Shown: positions 25,137 through 34,830, counted from the first letter of the stretch. The stretch: 64,000 nt of DNA from JABDIY01 sp963751955 (GCA_963751955.1 CAVVWM010000004.1:19302-83301); one strand, 5' to 3'. The notes: generated from the sequence alone by a model not told the origin. Numbers and translations: made by a program.

Positions 25137-25871
25137 ATGCGACGATTGCTCATTCCCCTGGCGGCAGCCAGCCTGGTACTGGCGGCTTGCGGAACTTCAA
25201 CCACAGCGGCCATCCCCGCAGCATCGACAGGAGACTCGCCCATGACCAACACCATTGCAGTGTCCGGCACCGGACTGGTGACCGGCACCCCCGACACCTT
25301 GATCGTCGATCTCGGCGTACAGGTGCTCCGGCCATCGGTCGACGAGGCGACCGGCGACGCTGCTGAACTGGCACAGGCTGTCATCGATGCCCTCAAAACA
25401 CAGGGAGTGGCCGACAACGACATCCAAACCACCAACTACTCGATCTACCCCGAGTACGACTACCGCAACGACTCCCAGACGCTACGGGGTTACCGGGTGA
25501 GCAATACGGTCAGCGCCAAGATTCGGGATCTCGACAAGGCCGGTGAAGTGATCGACGCAGCCGCCGCAGCCGGAGGCAACGATGCGATTGTGAACAACAT
25601 TCGCTTCGATCTCGAAGCCGATGGTGCCTTGATCACCGCTGCTCGTGAAGCTGCCTGGAACGATGCCAAGGCCAAGGCCGAACAGCTTGCCGATCTGGCA
25701 GAGGTTCAACTTGGCAAGGCGGTCACGATCAGCGAGACCTCCAGCTCGTCCCCACCTCCCATCGCCTACCGAGAAGCAGCTGGCGCCACTTTCGACGCTG
25801 CCACGCCGATCCAAGCCGGTGAATCTCAGGTTTCGGTGATGATCACCGTCCAGTTTGCCATCGACGGCTGA
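25137..25871 (+). CDS. SIMPL (DUF541) domain lipoprotein
   Basis: ATG 25137 follows GAGGAGAACTACTG. The 244-residue product has a lipoprotein signal (MRRLLIPLAAASLVLAACG, Cys at residue 18). A SIMPL domain follows: TIAVSGTGLVTGTPDTLIVD, DALKTQGVADNDIQTTNYSI, YRVSNTVSAKIRDLDKAGEV and AREAAWNDAKAKAEQLADLA. SIMPL proteins are periplasmic or surface proteins of uncertain function, some linked to oxidative stress. A PIR47 copy follows 14 bases after the stop. Confidence 0.92.
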   Translation: MRRLLIPLAAASLVLAACGTSTTAAIPAASTGDSPMTNTIAVSGTGLVTGTPDTLIVDLGVQVLRPSVDEATGDAAELAQAVIDALKTQGVADNDIQTTNYSIYPEYDYRNDSQTLRGYRVSNTVSAKIRDLDKAGEVIDAAAAAGGNDAIVNNIRFDLEADGALITAAREAAWNDAKAKAEQLADLAEVQLGKAVTISETSSSSPPPIAYREAAGATFDAATPIQAGESQVSVMITVQFAIDG

Positions 25872-25885
25872 CGCCGAATCATCGT

Positions 25886-25932
25886 CCACATGCCGCCAAA
25901 GTGTTGGAGAGCAACACTTCCGACGCATCTCG
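25886..25932 (+). repeat. PIR47 copy 8
   Basis: CCAAAGTGTTG-GAGAG-CAACACTTCCG with right arm ACGCATCTCG. It lies between the SIMPL gene and the convergent Ddn-like gene. Confidence 0.9.
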
Positions 25933-25962
25933 CCAACGGGTTCGAGTAAACCGTCTTGGTTG

Positions 25963-26496
25963 TCAGTCGGATCGTCGATCCAGAACAACGACAGCGGTCT
26001 CGGTCGGGCGGCGCGCCGCGTAGCCATCAAGGCCTTTGTCCAGTTGCCGCCAGCGACTCCACAACCGGTCACGTTCATCTCCAACGGCGCAGCGACCGAC
26101 AACGGAGATGGTCTCTCCTCCGGCCATTTCCAGAGTGGCCTCGGGTTGTGCCTGGAGATTGAGCCACCAGGCAGGTTCCGGTGCGCCCCACCCGTTCATC
26201 GCCATGGTCACGATGCCCTTGCCGTCCTCGAAGTAGCCGATCATCACGCTGCGATCGACACCGCTGCGGCGTCCGGTAGTGGTGAGGTAGGCAAGCCCGT
26301 ACTGATCAGGCCGCGGAACTCGAAGCCCGAACCGGCCCCTGCTCCACCGGTACAGCGCCTTGTGGATCTTCCATGCGGTGCGAATGAACCAGCGGGGCGG
26401 CAGAAACCCGCTGGACGGCGTGTCTGAGTTTCTGGGCATGAGGAGATGGTACGGAACGTGCAGCACCCATCCATCGGCCGTCCGGGTCTTTGTCAT
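25963..26496 (-). CDS. Deazaflavin (F420)-dependent nitroreductase-family protein
   Basis: A 177-residue Ddn/DUF385-type protein: YGLAYLTTTGRRSGVDRSVM, then IGYFEDGKGIVTMAMNGWGA, PAWWLNLQAQPEATLEMAGG and a C-terminal RLWSRWRQLDKGLDGYA. The TTGRRSG and WWLNL segments are the usual cofactor-site signatures. Family members use F420H2 to reduce quinones, nitro compounds or other substrates; the one here is unknown. The 87 C-terminal codons are on the side of the PIR47 copy. Confidence 0.87.
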   Translation of the reverse strand: MTKTRTADGWVLHVPYHLLMPRNSDTPSSGFLPPRWFIRTAWKIHKALYRWSRGRFGLRVPRPDQYGLAYLTTTGRRSGVDRSVMIGYFEDGKGIVTMAMNGWGAPEPAWWLNLQAQPEATLEMAGGETISVVGRCAVGDERDRLWSRWRQLDKGLDGYAARRPTETAVVVLDRRSD

Positions 26497-26557
26497 AGAC
26501 CAAAAGAATGAGCCGTCCCGACCCGAACTCCCCGCTGGTGCCGCAGGATGTCGAAGA

Positions 26558-27223
26558 TCAGATGACGGGTAGTGCGCCCGTATGGTTGCGGAACAGCGCT
26601 CGAATCATGGCGGGGCCTCCGGACCGGAGTCGGCCGATCTCAGCCCCACAGCTGATGACGAGTGGCGCGACGCCAGGTGCGGTCTGCCACGGTTCGATTC
26701 CGAGGGATTCTGCGAGGTCGTCGAGATGCACGACCTGTTCGACCAAGCGGGTAACGAGATAGTCGTCCAGACGCATCACCTTGCCTGCAAAGACAGCGAC
26801 GAGTCGTTCAGCATTCTCGTTCGGCAGCAGTTCGGTGAGCTCACCAACGTGGTCGGTGAGCTGAGCCACGACCGAGGGATGCCCGTCGGCTGCGATCGTG
26901 GCGCCGCGATCACGGATCGATGCGTGATCTTCGCTGGTCAAGGCCGACGCGACAATCGCATAATATTCGGCGGCGGTCTCGAAGTCGACGGGCCCGTCCG
27001 GCGGAGCAGCGTTCAGATAATGCCCGACCACCCAGACCGAACCACGGGCCAAATGGGCGACGAGCGAACCGATGGTCTGGCCGTCGAGGACTGAATCATC
27101 GTCCCAAGCGTCGGCCACCACCGGATCACTGACCGCAGTGAGAACAACCGCTGAGTTGGCCAGGAAGAGCTCTTTCACACGACGAAATCTACCCAGCACA
27201 GGAGTGGTCGAGACCCGTCTCAT
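26558..27223 (-). CDS. Maleylpyruvate isomerase-family mycothiol-dependent protein
   Basis: From ATG 27223 (MRRVSTTPVLGRFRRVKELF) the product is 221 residues, with the DinB-like four-helix fold of the MDMPI N-domain. Segments include VLDGQTIGSLVAHLARGSVW with its conserved His, VVGHYLNAAPPDGPVDFETA, and LDDYLVTRLVEQVVHLDDLA with a second His/Asp set. The C-terminus contains CGAEIGRLRSGGPAMIRALFR. Members are thiol-dependent (mycothiol) enzymes or binding proteins of actinobacteria. A further GTG 15 codons in is possible as start. Substrate unknown. Confidence 0.8.
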   Translation of the reverse strand: MRRVSTTPVLGRFRRVKELFLANSAVVLTAVSDPVVADAWDDDSVLDGQTIGSLVAHLARGSVWVVGHYLNAAPPDGPVDFETAAEYYAIVASALTSEDHASIRDRGATIAADGHPSVVAQLTDHVGELTELLPNENAERLVAVFAGKVMRLDDYLVTRLVEQVVHLDDLAESLGIEPWQTAPGVAPLVISCGAEIGRLRSGGPAMIRALFRNHTGALPVI

Positions 27224-27382
27224 CGTCGACTGATCCGGTGTCACCGACCTGGGACGGGAGGACGACCCGCGCTCGACCAACCGAAAGAGCCCGGTCGGCT
27301 GGCCGACCGGGGCCAGCTGCTTCGGCGGGTGCGATCGTCGCGCTCGTTGCCGTCGCTATGACCGCTTCTCAGAGACCGCTTC

Positions 27383-28297
27383 TCAGACGAGCAGGAGGTC
27401 CTCTTTTCCAGACACCTGAGCGACGAGCCAGATCACTGCGACCAGCACGATCGATCCACCGATGAGGGTCCCGATGCGGGGGGTCTCACCTGGCCAGATC
27501 CAAACCCACAGCGGAGCGAGAACAATCTCGGTCATCAGCAGGAGCGGAACCCGTGCCGCAGCAACCGAGCGATGCCCGAGGTTGAACAACGGGAGCCCGA
27601 TCCCGAGCGCCACTCCGCCGCTCAGGCTTGCGAGACCGGCATCACGCCAGGAGACAACGAGCCCGCCGTCGAGCAGTGCGACAGCGGCGGCGGCGCTGGC
27701 GAGGAAGACCCCGGCGATTAAGGCCGGCAAGACAGGATCGGTGCTTGCCTCTGAACGCAACAACACGTTGTACAGCCCGACGAGGATCGGGATCAACGCG
27801 GCGAGCAGCACGCCGATGCCTGAACCGGCATCGAGGCCGGTTCCGACCATGATCGTGACGCCGACCGTGGTCGCAGCGGTCGCAATGATCGTGGCCTTCT
27901 GAACACGTTCCCGCATGAGCATCCAGCCGAAAATGGCGGCAAAAACAGGAGCTGTTGCGAGGAGGAACAGGGTCGTTGCCACCGACGTACGGCCGAGCGC
28001 CAAGATGTACAGCATCGAGGTAGATGCCAGCACGAAACTGGCCAAGACGATCTTCCAGGTCAAGGCACGGAAGCGAACCGGCCGCGAGCGTCGTCGGAGC
28101 AGGACCAGGCCCAGCATTGCAAGTGTTGTCGAGCCACCCCGATAGGCGAGGAATTGCCAGTCGGTGGCTGAGGCGACGGCACGGTAGGAGATCGCCGTGG
28201 AGCTGAAGATCACCCCCGACGCAGCGAGAAGCAGGCTCCCCTCGCGTTCGGTCAGTTCGGCTTCGCCGAGAAACGCTCGGGCCAACGTTCGCAACAC
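27383..28297 (-). CDS. EamA/DMT-superfamily transporter
   Basis: A 304-residue protein with ten predicted membrane helices in two EamA halves. The first includes LLLAASGVIFSSTAISYRAV and AAIFGWMLMRERVQKATII; the second AGLASLSGGVALGIGLPLFN and TEIVLAPLWVWIWPGETPRI. The E-R and P-x-W-x-W motifs before the last helices are typical. It is likely a drug/metabolite exporter with unknown cargo. Divergent from the MFS gene at 28486 across a 188-base gap with no further feature. Confidence 0.88.
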   Translation of the reverse strand: MLRTLARAFLGEAELTEREGSLLLAASGVIFSSTAISYRAVASATDWQFLAYRGGSTTLAMLGLVLLRRRSRPVRFRALTWKIVLASFVLASTSMLYILALGRTSVATTLFLLATAPVFAAIFGWMLMRERVQKATIIATAATTVGVTIMVGTGLDAGSGIGVLLAALIPILVGLYNVLLRSEASTDPVLPALIAGVFLASAAAAVALLDGGLVVSWRDAGLASLSGGVALGIGLPLFNLGHRSVAAARVPLLLMTEIVLAPLWVWIWPGETPRIGTLIGGSIVLVAVIWLVAQVSGKEDLLLV

Positions 28298-28485
28298 CGG
28301 CGAATACTATGCCAGCAGCGCCCAGTGCCATGTCTCCACCGAACCCTGTCCAAAACGGCCAACGCAAGTTCAGTTCGAAGCACGCCACACAGGAGCACGA
28401 AATGATGCGAGAACTGCCAGGCGATTCGGTGGCCCCCGCAGCGAGGCTGGCGTGGATTCCGGCACTCGCTCGCTAGCGTTCAGTA

Positions 28486-29706
28486 GTGTCAAAACCCGTG
28501 GGTCGACTGGACTCACCAAGTCTGTTCCTCGTCACGTGCTACATCGCGTTCGCGTCAGTCGGGTGGTACTTCGCCGGACTCGGAGCGATTCTGCCAGAGC
28601 TCGAGCGCGAGATCGGATCGCTTGCCACTACCTACACAGCGTTCCCCGGACTGATGTTGGTGGTGTGGGGTACCGCCGTCGCGAGTCGTCACCGTGGACT
28701 CAGCACCGGTGTCACCCACGCATCGGTTATCGGCGCGGCCTCGGTAGCGCTGACCGTGGCACTCATGGCGATGGGGTTCACCTCACTGCGACCCGTGAGC
28801 GTCCTGGGGGCGCTCGTCGCGGCCGCTGCGGTGGCGGTGCTGGTTCGGCTCCTGCCAGCGGCTCTCACCACCATCGGTCCCATCGACAGTCAGCGTGTGC
28901 TGACACGCGCCACCGCATGGTCGAGCTTGGCCGGGATCGCGTCGCCCCTCGTGATCGGCGCGACAATCGGGATCGGTGGCGGCTGGCTCCCCGGCATGTT
29001 GGTGCCCATCGCTCTGGGAGCGGTGGCCGTGGTGGTTCTCATCAGCCATCCCCGCATCGTTCCCATGGGCCGGTCCGAGCCCGAGTCGAAGCCCCGTGCC
29101 GTGCCTGCGCTCCGGACCTGGTGGCGCGAATGGCTGGTGCTGACGCTGAGCATCGTCCTCGAGTTCTGCTTCACCTATTTCGCGGCGACGTACCTGCACG
29201 AAGAAGTCGGACTATCGACTGCCTGGGCAGCTGCCGGCGCCGGGGCCTTTGCCATCGGCATGACAGCAGGGCGGTTCTGGCTGAGCACTCGGGTACTGCC
29301 GCAGCACCTGATCCTTCTCAGCCTCGCCGTCGTTGCCGCCGGATTTGTTTCGGTGTGGGGCCTACCACGGGCAGTCCCGTCGATCGCAGGTATCGGCGTC
29401 GCCGGGCTGGGCATGGCCGCGCTGTATCCGACTGGGATGGCAGCCCTGCTCGGCCGCTTCCCGACCGCGCCCGACCAGGCGGCGGCGCGAGGGTCGATCG
29501 CGTCGGGTATCGCAGTTCTGTCGGCGCCGGCGATCATGGGGACGTTGCGGGCTCTGACAGACGTGCGCATCGCGTTTCTCGCTGTACCTGTCCTAGTGGT
29601 GATGATCGCGGCGTTGGTCGCCGGCGGCAACGGCGACGGCGGAGTCTCGGTTGGGATCGACCCGCTGGGAGCCGGGTCCCGTCGACCGAGCCAGAAGAGC
29701 GGGTAG
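28486..29706 (+). CDS. MFS transporter
   Basis: A 406-residue, roughly 12-helix major facilitator. GTG 28486 starts MSKPVGRLDSPSLFLVTCYI. The N-half includes FAGLGAILPELEREIGSLAT and the C-half FAIGMTAGRFWLSTRVLPQH and GLGMAALYPTGMAALLGRFP. The usual loop 2-3 motif is degenerate. Cargo cannot be told from sequence. A decayed RsgA fragment follows. Confidence 0.82.
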   Translation: MSKPVGRLDSPSLFLVTCYIAFASVGWYFAGLGAILPELEREIGSLATTYTAFPGLMLVVWGTAVASRHRGLSTGVTHASVIGAASVALTVALMAMGFTSLRPVSVLGALVAAAAVAVLVRLLPAALTTIGPIDSQRVLTRATAWSSLAGIASPLVIGATIGIGGGWLPGMLVPIALGAVAVVVLISHPRIVPMGRSEPESKPRAVPALRTWWREWLVLTLSIVLEFCFTYFAATYLHEEVGLSTAWAAAGAGAFAIGMTAGRFWLSTRVLPQHLILLSLAVVAAGFVSVWGLPRAVPSIAGIGVAGLGMAALYPTGMAALLGRFPTAPDQAAARGSIASGIAVLSAPAIMGTLRALTDVRIAFLAVPVLVVMIAALVAGGNGDGGVSVGIDPLGAGSRRPSQKSG

Positions 29707-29821
29707 TTTCTACCATCGCATCGTGGAGTGCGGCGATGGGCACCTGCGGTCTCGGGTCACGACGATCCCCCGGGACAGAAAACCCGGGGCTGCCATGACC
29801 GCTGAGTGTCATCATGGGTGG

Positions 29822-30049
29822 ATGAGTGCGCACGGGCTCGACCCTAAAGACCACGACCTCGCGACGTTCGGGTGGGGGCCACGATGGGACGCGCTCGCCG
29901 CCGAGGGCATCGCCGAGGGACTGGAGCCAGGCATCGTCGTCCGCCATGACGGGTCGGCAGTGCTCGTGGCGACACGGACCATTCTCGACCAAGTCGGCTT
30001 CCTCCCGCAGGTCATGATCCACGGGTCGACGACTTCGCGGATACAGTGA
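29822..30049 (+). pseudogene. N-terminal fragment of an RsgA-like GTPase
   Basis: ATG 29822 starts a 75-residue frame: MSAHGLDPKDHDLATFGWGP, RWDALAAEGIAEGLEPGIVV, then RHDGSAVLVATR. This resembles the start of ribosome-biogenesis GTPase RsgA (short LGW helix then the first OB-fold strands). The expected GTPase domain (G1 GxxGxGKS and others) is absent. The frame stops at 30047-30049, seven bases from the convergent MFS gene. It is therefore a truncated remnant; the resemblance rests on the first 50 residues only. Confidence 0.5.
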
Positions 30050-30055
30050 TGTCGT

Positions 30056-31280
30056 TCAGGCGGCCCGGCTGACCGGCGTCGTAGGGACTGCCCGTCCAGG
30101 CGAGGCGGTGAAGAGGAACCACAGTGCGGCGACGCCGATGAAGGCGGCATTGGCGCCGATCGCGACCGGGATCCCGACCGCATCGGCCACCAATCCGCTG
30201 ATCACGGGGGACCCGACGACTCCGATGTCGCCGAAGGTCCGATACATGCCCATGGCCGCACCTCGCTGGTCCTCTTCAACGAGATTTGCGACGTAGGCGG
30301 CCGGCGCCGGGCCGGTGATGCTCGAACCAACCGCTGAGATCGTGAGGCCGGTGATGAACACCGGAAGGCTGTCGGCGACAGCGACAACGGCGATACCAAC
30401 GCTGACCAGTGCGGCCGTCGGGACGATGAGCGTCTTCGGGCCGAACCGATCGGCCGCCCACCCCGCCGGCCAGATCAGCACGATGCCTATCAGACCCAAC
30501 AGCGTGAACAGCACACCGAGCTCGGCCACCTCCACCCCGAAGACCTGGTTGAGCTGCAGGGGTACCAATGTCTGGCGGACACCGGCTCGTACGGAGAAGA
30601 CCCCGATCGTGACGAAACCCACCGCCAGGAAGTCGGTCGATCGCAGTAGGGCGAAGCGCGATGGTTGGCTGCTCTTACCGGTTGCGGCGCCGGGCGACGC
30701 CGGATCGGTCGAAGCTCGGCTCGTCGTCAACGTCTCCGGCAAGCGGAACCATCCATAGACGGCCGTCACGAGGGCGGCGACGGCGACGACGTTGAACGGC
30801 GTGGAGAGGGAGTACCTGTCGGCCAGGAGACCGCCGATCGCCGGACCGAAACCCACCCCCACGAGCAGTGCACCCTGGTTCGTGGCGATGAATCGACCCC
30901 GTTGGGCGGGTTCGGCGATGTCGAGCAGGTAGATCTGGGCGCCGGTCATGTAGAGCCCGGATCCGAGACCGGCGACGAACCGGAAGGCGAGCAGCATCCA
31001 GATACTGGTGGACATGCCCGAGCCGAACATGCCGATCGGCGGTGACGAGCGGGCCACCGATCAGCAGCGAGCGCCGACCACGACGATCGGCGAAGATCCC
31101 GGCGGGCACGTTCGTCACGAGGCGAGCGAGCCCGAACGCGGTGACTGTCGCGCCGACCATCGCCGTCGATACGCCGAAGCTGTCGGCGTACAACGGCAGG
31201 ATCGGACTGATAACGCCCTGTCCGGCCATCACGAGCACCGTGGAGATGCAGATGGCGATGAGGCGCTCGTAGGCCTTCAC
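30056..31280 (-). pseudogene. MFS transporter, one frameshift
   Basis: The N-terminal part from ATG 31280 is MKAYERLIAICISTVLVMAG, with AGIFADRRGRRSLLIGGPLV (the MFS loop 2-3 motif). The rest, in another frame, starts at IGMFGSGMSTSIWMLLAFRF and runs through RFVAGLGSGLYMTGAQIYLL to the stop at 30056. The change falls near 31036, in GTCACCGCCGATCGGC on the minus strand, and one base explains it. The joined protein of about 405 residues is a complete 12-helix MFS transporter. It may be a base-call error or a recently broken gene. Confidence 0.82.
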
Positions 31281-31481
31281 GCCGTCACGGCCGCCCGAAC
31301 GAGACGGATATGGCTGGCGGGGTCGACATGATCCCGAGAGGCTCGCTCGAGCGACGGTGATTCGGCCACCCAGGCACGCTAGCGGCCAGAGCCCTGGCGA
31401 TCAGAACGCAGGCTCGGGCGTCGAGGTCACTCCCCCTTGCCCAGTCCACAATCTCCGAACACCTCCGCATCCCGTCCACGA

Positions 31482-31528
31482 CGACATGCCCCGAGAGCGT
31501 TGGAGAGCAACACTTCCGTCGGCCCACT
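31482..31528 (+). repeat. PIR47 copy 9
   Basis: GCGTTG-GAGAG-CAACACTTCCG; the left arm (CGACATGCCCCGAGAGCGTTG) has lost pairing while the right arm is intact. Confidence 0.75.
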
Positions 31529-31576
31529 GAAATCCGGGGCAAGAGCCCGAGGTCCTGGCAGGTTGACACCGCCTCT

Positions 31577-31623
31577 CGAGCTGCGTCAAAAGTGTTGCCA
31601 AGCAAACGTTTCGACGCGTGAGA
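31577..31623 (+). repeat. PIR47 copy 10 (loop CCAAG)
   Basis: CAAAAGTGTTG-CCAAG-CAAACGTTTCG with right end ACGCGTGAG. It is divergent, 48 bases after copy 9. Its right end runs into a DUF433-like relic. Confidence 0.7.
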
Positions 31624-31713
31624 TTGGGCTATGGCTTCGAGGGGATCGGCGAGGACTACGACGTGTCAGTAGACGACGTACTGGAGTGGTTCGACGCCGA
31701 GCGCAACTTCTGA
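31618..31713 (+). pseudogene. C-terminal relic of a DUF433-like antitoxin
   Basis: Beginning in the right end of PIR47 copy 10, a frame reads LGYGFEGIGEDYDVSVDDVL then EWFDAERNF and a stop at 31711-31713. It resembles the C-terminal helix-turn-helix of DUF433 proteins (GYSPEEIAEDYP-type). The N-terminal half is missing, and the break coincides with the repeat. It is unlikely to be translated as a functional protein. Confidence 0.55.
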
Positions 31714-31773
31714 GCACCCAGACTCGGGGGGCACCACCCGAACTCTGTCACACCCCTTCGTCATGATTGGGGT

Positions 31774-33066
31774 ATGAAGTTCACCGCTCCTCCCACTGGA
31801 ACCGAGGTGTCGGTGTCGGGGTGTTTGCGGGCGCACGCGAACCGGTTGGACCAGACCCCGGTAGCCGGGTTGTCCGAGACCGAAGTCATCGATCTTGTAC
31901 GGGCCAACCAGCGGGTAATCCGCCGCCTCGAAGGCATCGGGTCTGCCGCTGCGGTCCGGCTGAGCGAACTGGGTGGTTTGTCGGCCGAGGATGTGTTCTC
32001 CACCGTCGGCAAGCAGTCCACGGCTGAGGCCCGTCGGGTCCAACGCCGAGCCCACCTGGCCGACGTCTTGCCGTCTTTGACGAGAGGGTTCCTGGCTGGG
32101 ACGATCCCCACGGCCAGTCTTGATGCGGTGGTGTCGGCCCGTCACCGGCTACGCCACAACCCCCAATGGCAACAGACCTTTGATGATCGTGACGATTCGA
32201 TCACCCGCAAAGCCGCACGGATGAACCCCAAACGATTCTCCTCCTGGCTTCGGGAGTTCACAGAGCGGATCTCCGACGACGGCCAAACCGAACAGAAGTC
32301 CCAGGCCAACAAGAACAGTTTCCGGTCCTGGACCTCAGCTGATGGCCGGTGGCAGGCACGCCTCGACCTGGACCCCCTTGCTGGTGAGAAACTCCAGTCA
32401 GCGATCGATGCCGAAGCCCGCACACTCGCCAAGCAACGTTCTGATGCCGGTGAACCCGTGCATCACGGTGAACACCTCAACGCCCAAGCGCTGGTATCGC
32501 TGATCGAGTCGGGCAACGGGGCCAAGGGCCGGCCATCGATCAATGTGGTCTGCGACCTCGAAACCCTCCGTTCGGGTGTGTGGGACGGCACTGTGAAACA
32601 CACCGGGGCCGGAAACGACATCCCCCTCTCCAACCTGCGTCGGCTGCTCTGTGACGCATGGGTCACCCACACCGTGCTCGGACCCTCCGGACGGGCGCTG
32701 GCTGTGGGGCGTTCCTATCGGACCGCCACCGACGCCCAACGGGCCGCACTCCGGGTCATGTACGACACGTGTGCGATGTGTGAGGTGAGGTTCGACCACT
32801 GCGAGATCCACCACATCATCGAATGGGAGAACGGCGGTCCCACCGACCTCAACAACCTCATCCCGCTGTGCTCAGTGCACCATCACCGGGTCCACGACGA
32901 CCGATGGCGGATCGAACTCGACACCGAACGCACCCTCGGCGTGATCAAACCCGACGGGAACCTGTGGAAACGCATCCCCCTCCCCTCGGCCGCACCGGCC
33001 AGGGCCAGAAACCATCACCGGAAACGAAAGCGCCGCCATGAACGACAACCAACCACAACTGAATAG
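31774..33066 (+). CDS. DUF222 (13E12 repeat) HNH endonuclease-like protein
   Basis: A 430-residue protein with N-terminal DUF222 (FTAPPTGTEVSVSGCLRAHA, then SAAAVRLSELGGLSAEDVFS and AHLADVLPSLTRGFLAGTIP). A C-terminal HNH domain follows: CAMCEVRFDHCEIHHIIEWE, then GGPTDLNNLIPLCSVHHHRV with paired cysteines and His-His-Asn-His. These occur in many copies in actinobacterial genomes and are thought to be mobile or selfish nucleases, but their function is not settled. Its end overlaps the next gene by 29 bases. Confidence 0.9.
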   Translation: MKFTAPPTGTEVSVSGCLRAHANRLDQTPVAGLSETEVIDLVRANQRVIRRLEGIGSAAAVRLSELGGLSAEDVFSTVGKQSTAEARRVQRRAHLADVLPSLTRGFLAGTIPTASLDAVVSARHRLRHNPQWQQTFDDRDDSITRKAARMNPKRFSSWLREFTERISDDGQTEQKSQANKNSFRSWTSADGRWQARLDLDPLAGEKLQSAIDAEARTLAKQRSDAGEPVHHGEHLNAQALVSLIESGNGAKGRPSINVVCDLETLRSGVWDGTVKHTGAGNDIPLSNLRRLLCDAWVTHTVLGPSGRALAVGRSYRTATDAQRAALRVMYDTCAMCEVRFDHCEIHHIIEWENGGPTDLNNLIPLCSVHHHRVHDDRWRIELDTERTLGVIKPDGNLWKRIPLPSAAPARARNHHRKRKRRHERQPTTTE

Positions 33067-33538
33067 CCCGGAACGGCCCACCCGGGCCGCCACGGCATAC
33101 CCGCAACCAGATTCTGAGGTCCCTGCCAACGGGTATCAGCCGATCGACACCCACAACGCCCTCACCGGGCGAGATCTGCGATATGTACTCACCACCTACA
33201 TCACCCAAGGCTTCTCAACCGTTTCGCAGCTGGTGAAGAAACTCGCTGAAGACGGATACACCGTGTGGGGCCGCGCCTCCAAGATCGTCTCCGACGCGCT
33301 CCGGTGGGAAATCAGAAACGGACGGGTCCGCCGCCTCCGACGCGGTGTCTACACCATCGATGCGATCCCCAAGTCCACCCGGCACCGCATCCTCAGCCGA
33401 ACCCGGGATCTTTTTCACGCCCCACACGTTGTCGCTATTAGACGGGACCTCTTTCAGATCCACGGTCTCAAACGAACCCCCTCCCCCGACCGGTTCTGGC
33501 GAGAATGGCGGCAACAGCAGCTTCAGCTCACCAGCTAG
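33038..33538 (+). CDS. Winged-helix protein coupled to the HNH gene
   Basis: A 166-residue protein whose ATG lies 29 bases inside the end of the HNH gene, so it is probably translated with it. After a ~55-residue disordered, Pro-rich head comes a winged-helix-like region: RYVLTTYITQGFSTVSQLVK, then GRASKIVSDALRWEIRNGRV and RRLRRGVYTIDAIPKSTRHR. The last part resembles the DNA-binding domain found in AbiEi-type antitoxins and DUF559 proteins (RG-x-Y/F). It could regulate or counter the HNH protein; this is inference from position. Confidence 0.6.
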   Translation: MNDNQPQLNSPERPTRAATAYPQPDSEVPANGYQPIDTHNALTGRDLRYVLTTYITQGFSTVSQLVKKLAEDGYTVWGRASKIVSDALRWEIRNGRVRRLRRGVYTIDAIPKSTRHRILSRTRDLFHAPHVVAIRRDLFQIHGLKRTPSPDRFWREWRQQQLQLTS

Positions 33539-33632
33539 GCCGATCGACGCTGCGCACTCGTGGTCAGTCGGAGTTGATGTTTCCCTTCGCGCTGCTGATC
33601 GCCACCTTCGCCCCAGGGCTACCGTGAACCCG

Positions 33633-34830
33633 ATGACGCGCAAGGCCACCGGGCGGTTACCCGTTCTCGCACTGACCATGGCGATGGCGCTTGTGATCGC
33701 TGCCTGTTCATCGGATGGAACGGCGACGCTCGAACCTGCTCCCGAGGCAACCCTCGTTGAGCCGACCACTGCGCCCGAGCCAACAGTTGTTTCAGACGCC
33801 GGCACCCGAGGCAGCCCCCGGCGCACCGCTCATCGCCGAAGGACTCCTTCCTCTCCCGCCCCAGCCTGACGGCATCAACTTCCCAACGGCTGCTTGGCCC
33901 GAGGGCACGCTCCCTTCAAACGTCGACGCCGACGCACTGGCCGAACTCATGGCCGAGGCACTCGAGGGAGATCGGTTCGGCATCATCGAAGCAGCGCTGG
34001 TGATCGACGGTGGCGAGTTGGTGTTCGAGAGTTACGGCAACGGCTACGACGCTGAAGATCCTCACGTGTCATGGTCGGTAGGCAAAAGCGTCGCCCACGC
34101 CCTCCTGGGTGTCCTCACCGACGAGGGCCAGATCAACGTGATGGCCCCGGCTGCAGTTCCAGCTTGGCAGGGCGCCGGGGATCCTCGTTCTGCGATCACG
34201 CCCGACATGTTGGCTCGTATGTCATCTGGCCTCGAGTGGAACGAAGGTGCCGATGTGTTGTCGCTGGTCTTCGGCTCAAACTCCCAGCCAGCCTCGTCCT
34301 ACCAGGTCGACCGTGAGCTGGTCAGCGACCCCGACACCACCTTCAACTACAGCACCGGCTCCACCGCAGTGAACGGAAAGATAATGGCCGACATCATCGG
34401 CACCGGCGATGTGTTCGAGGCCTGGGCCAAGGAGGCGCTGTTCGATCCGCTTGGGATCCAAAGCGTGGAGCTGGAGTTCGACATGGACGGGAACTGGATC
34501 GCCGGCTTCGGCGCCAACATGACCGCACGTGACTTCGCCCGCTTCGGTCTGCTCTACCTGCGTGACGGCATGTGGGACGGCACACGAATCCTCCCCGAAG
34601 GTTGGGTGGACTACGCACGGACGCCATCGGTCACCAACGACGATTACGGCTCCGGCTTCTGGCTTGACAGCTACAGCGAGGGTGACTTCTCGGCCCTAGG
34701 GTTCCGGGGCCAGAAGGTGATCGTCGTGCCCGACCGCGACCTGGTCTTGGTCATCCTGGCCAACAACGTGGCCCCCGCCCCCACCGACGCGTTCGCCAAC
34801 CAACTGACAGATCTCTTCACCGCCGAGTAG
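33633..34830 (+). pseudogene. Serine hydrolase (beta-lactamase class C-like) lipoprotein, one frameshift
   Basis: ATG 33633 starts a lipoprotein signal (PVLALTMAMALVIAACSS) in one frame. The rest, from about residue 55, is in the +1 frame: DADALAELMAEALEGDRFGI, SWSVGKSVAHALLGVLTDEG (S-x-x-K), FNYSTGSTAVNGKI (Tyr motif) and LGFRGQKVIVVPDRD. The frame change falls between ~33795 and 33830, in a low-complexity Pro/Thr linker. Joined length is about 398 residues, usual for this esterase/peptidase group. A single base error or real decay would explain it. Confidence 0.82.

Noticed and set aside
28197..29798. 533-codon + frame across the MFS region
   Set aside because: Arg/Ser-rich with no motif, antisense or out of frame to the EamA and MFS genes.
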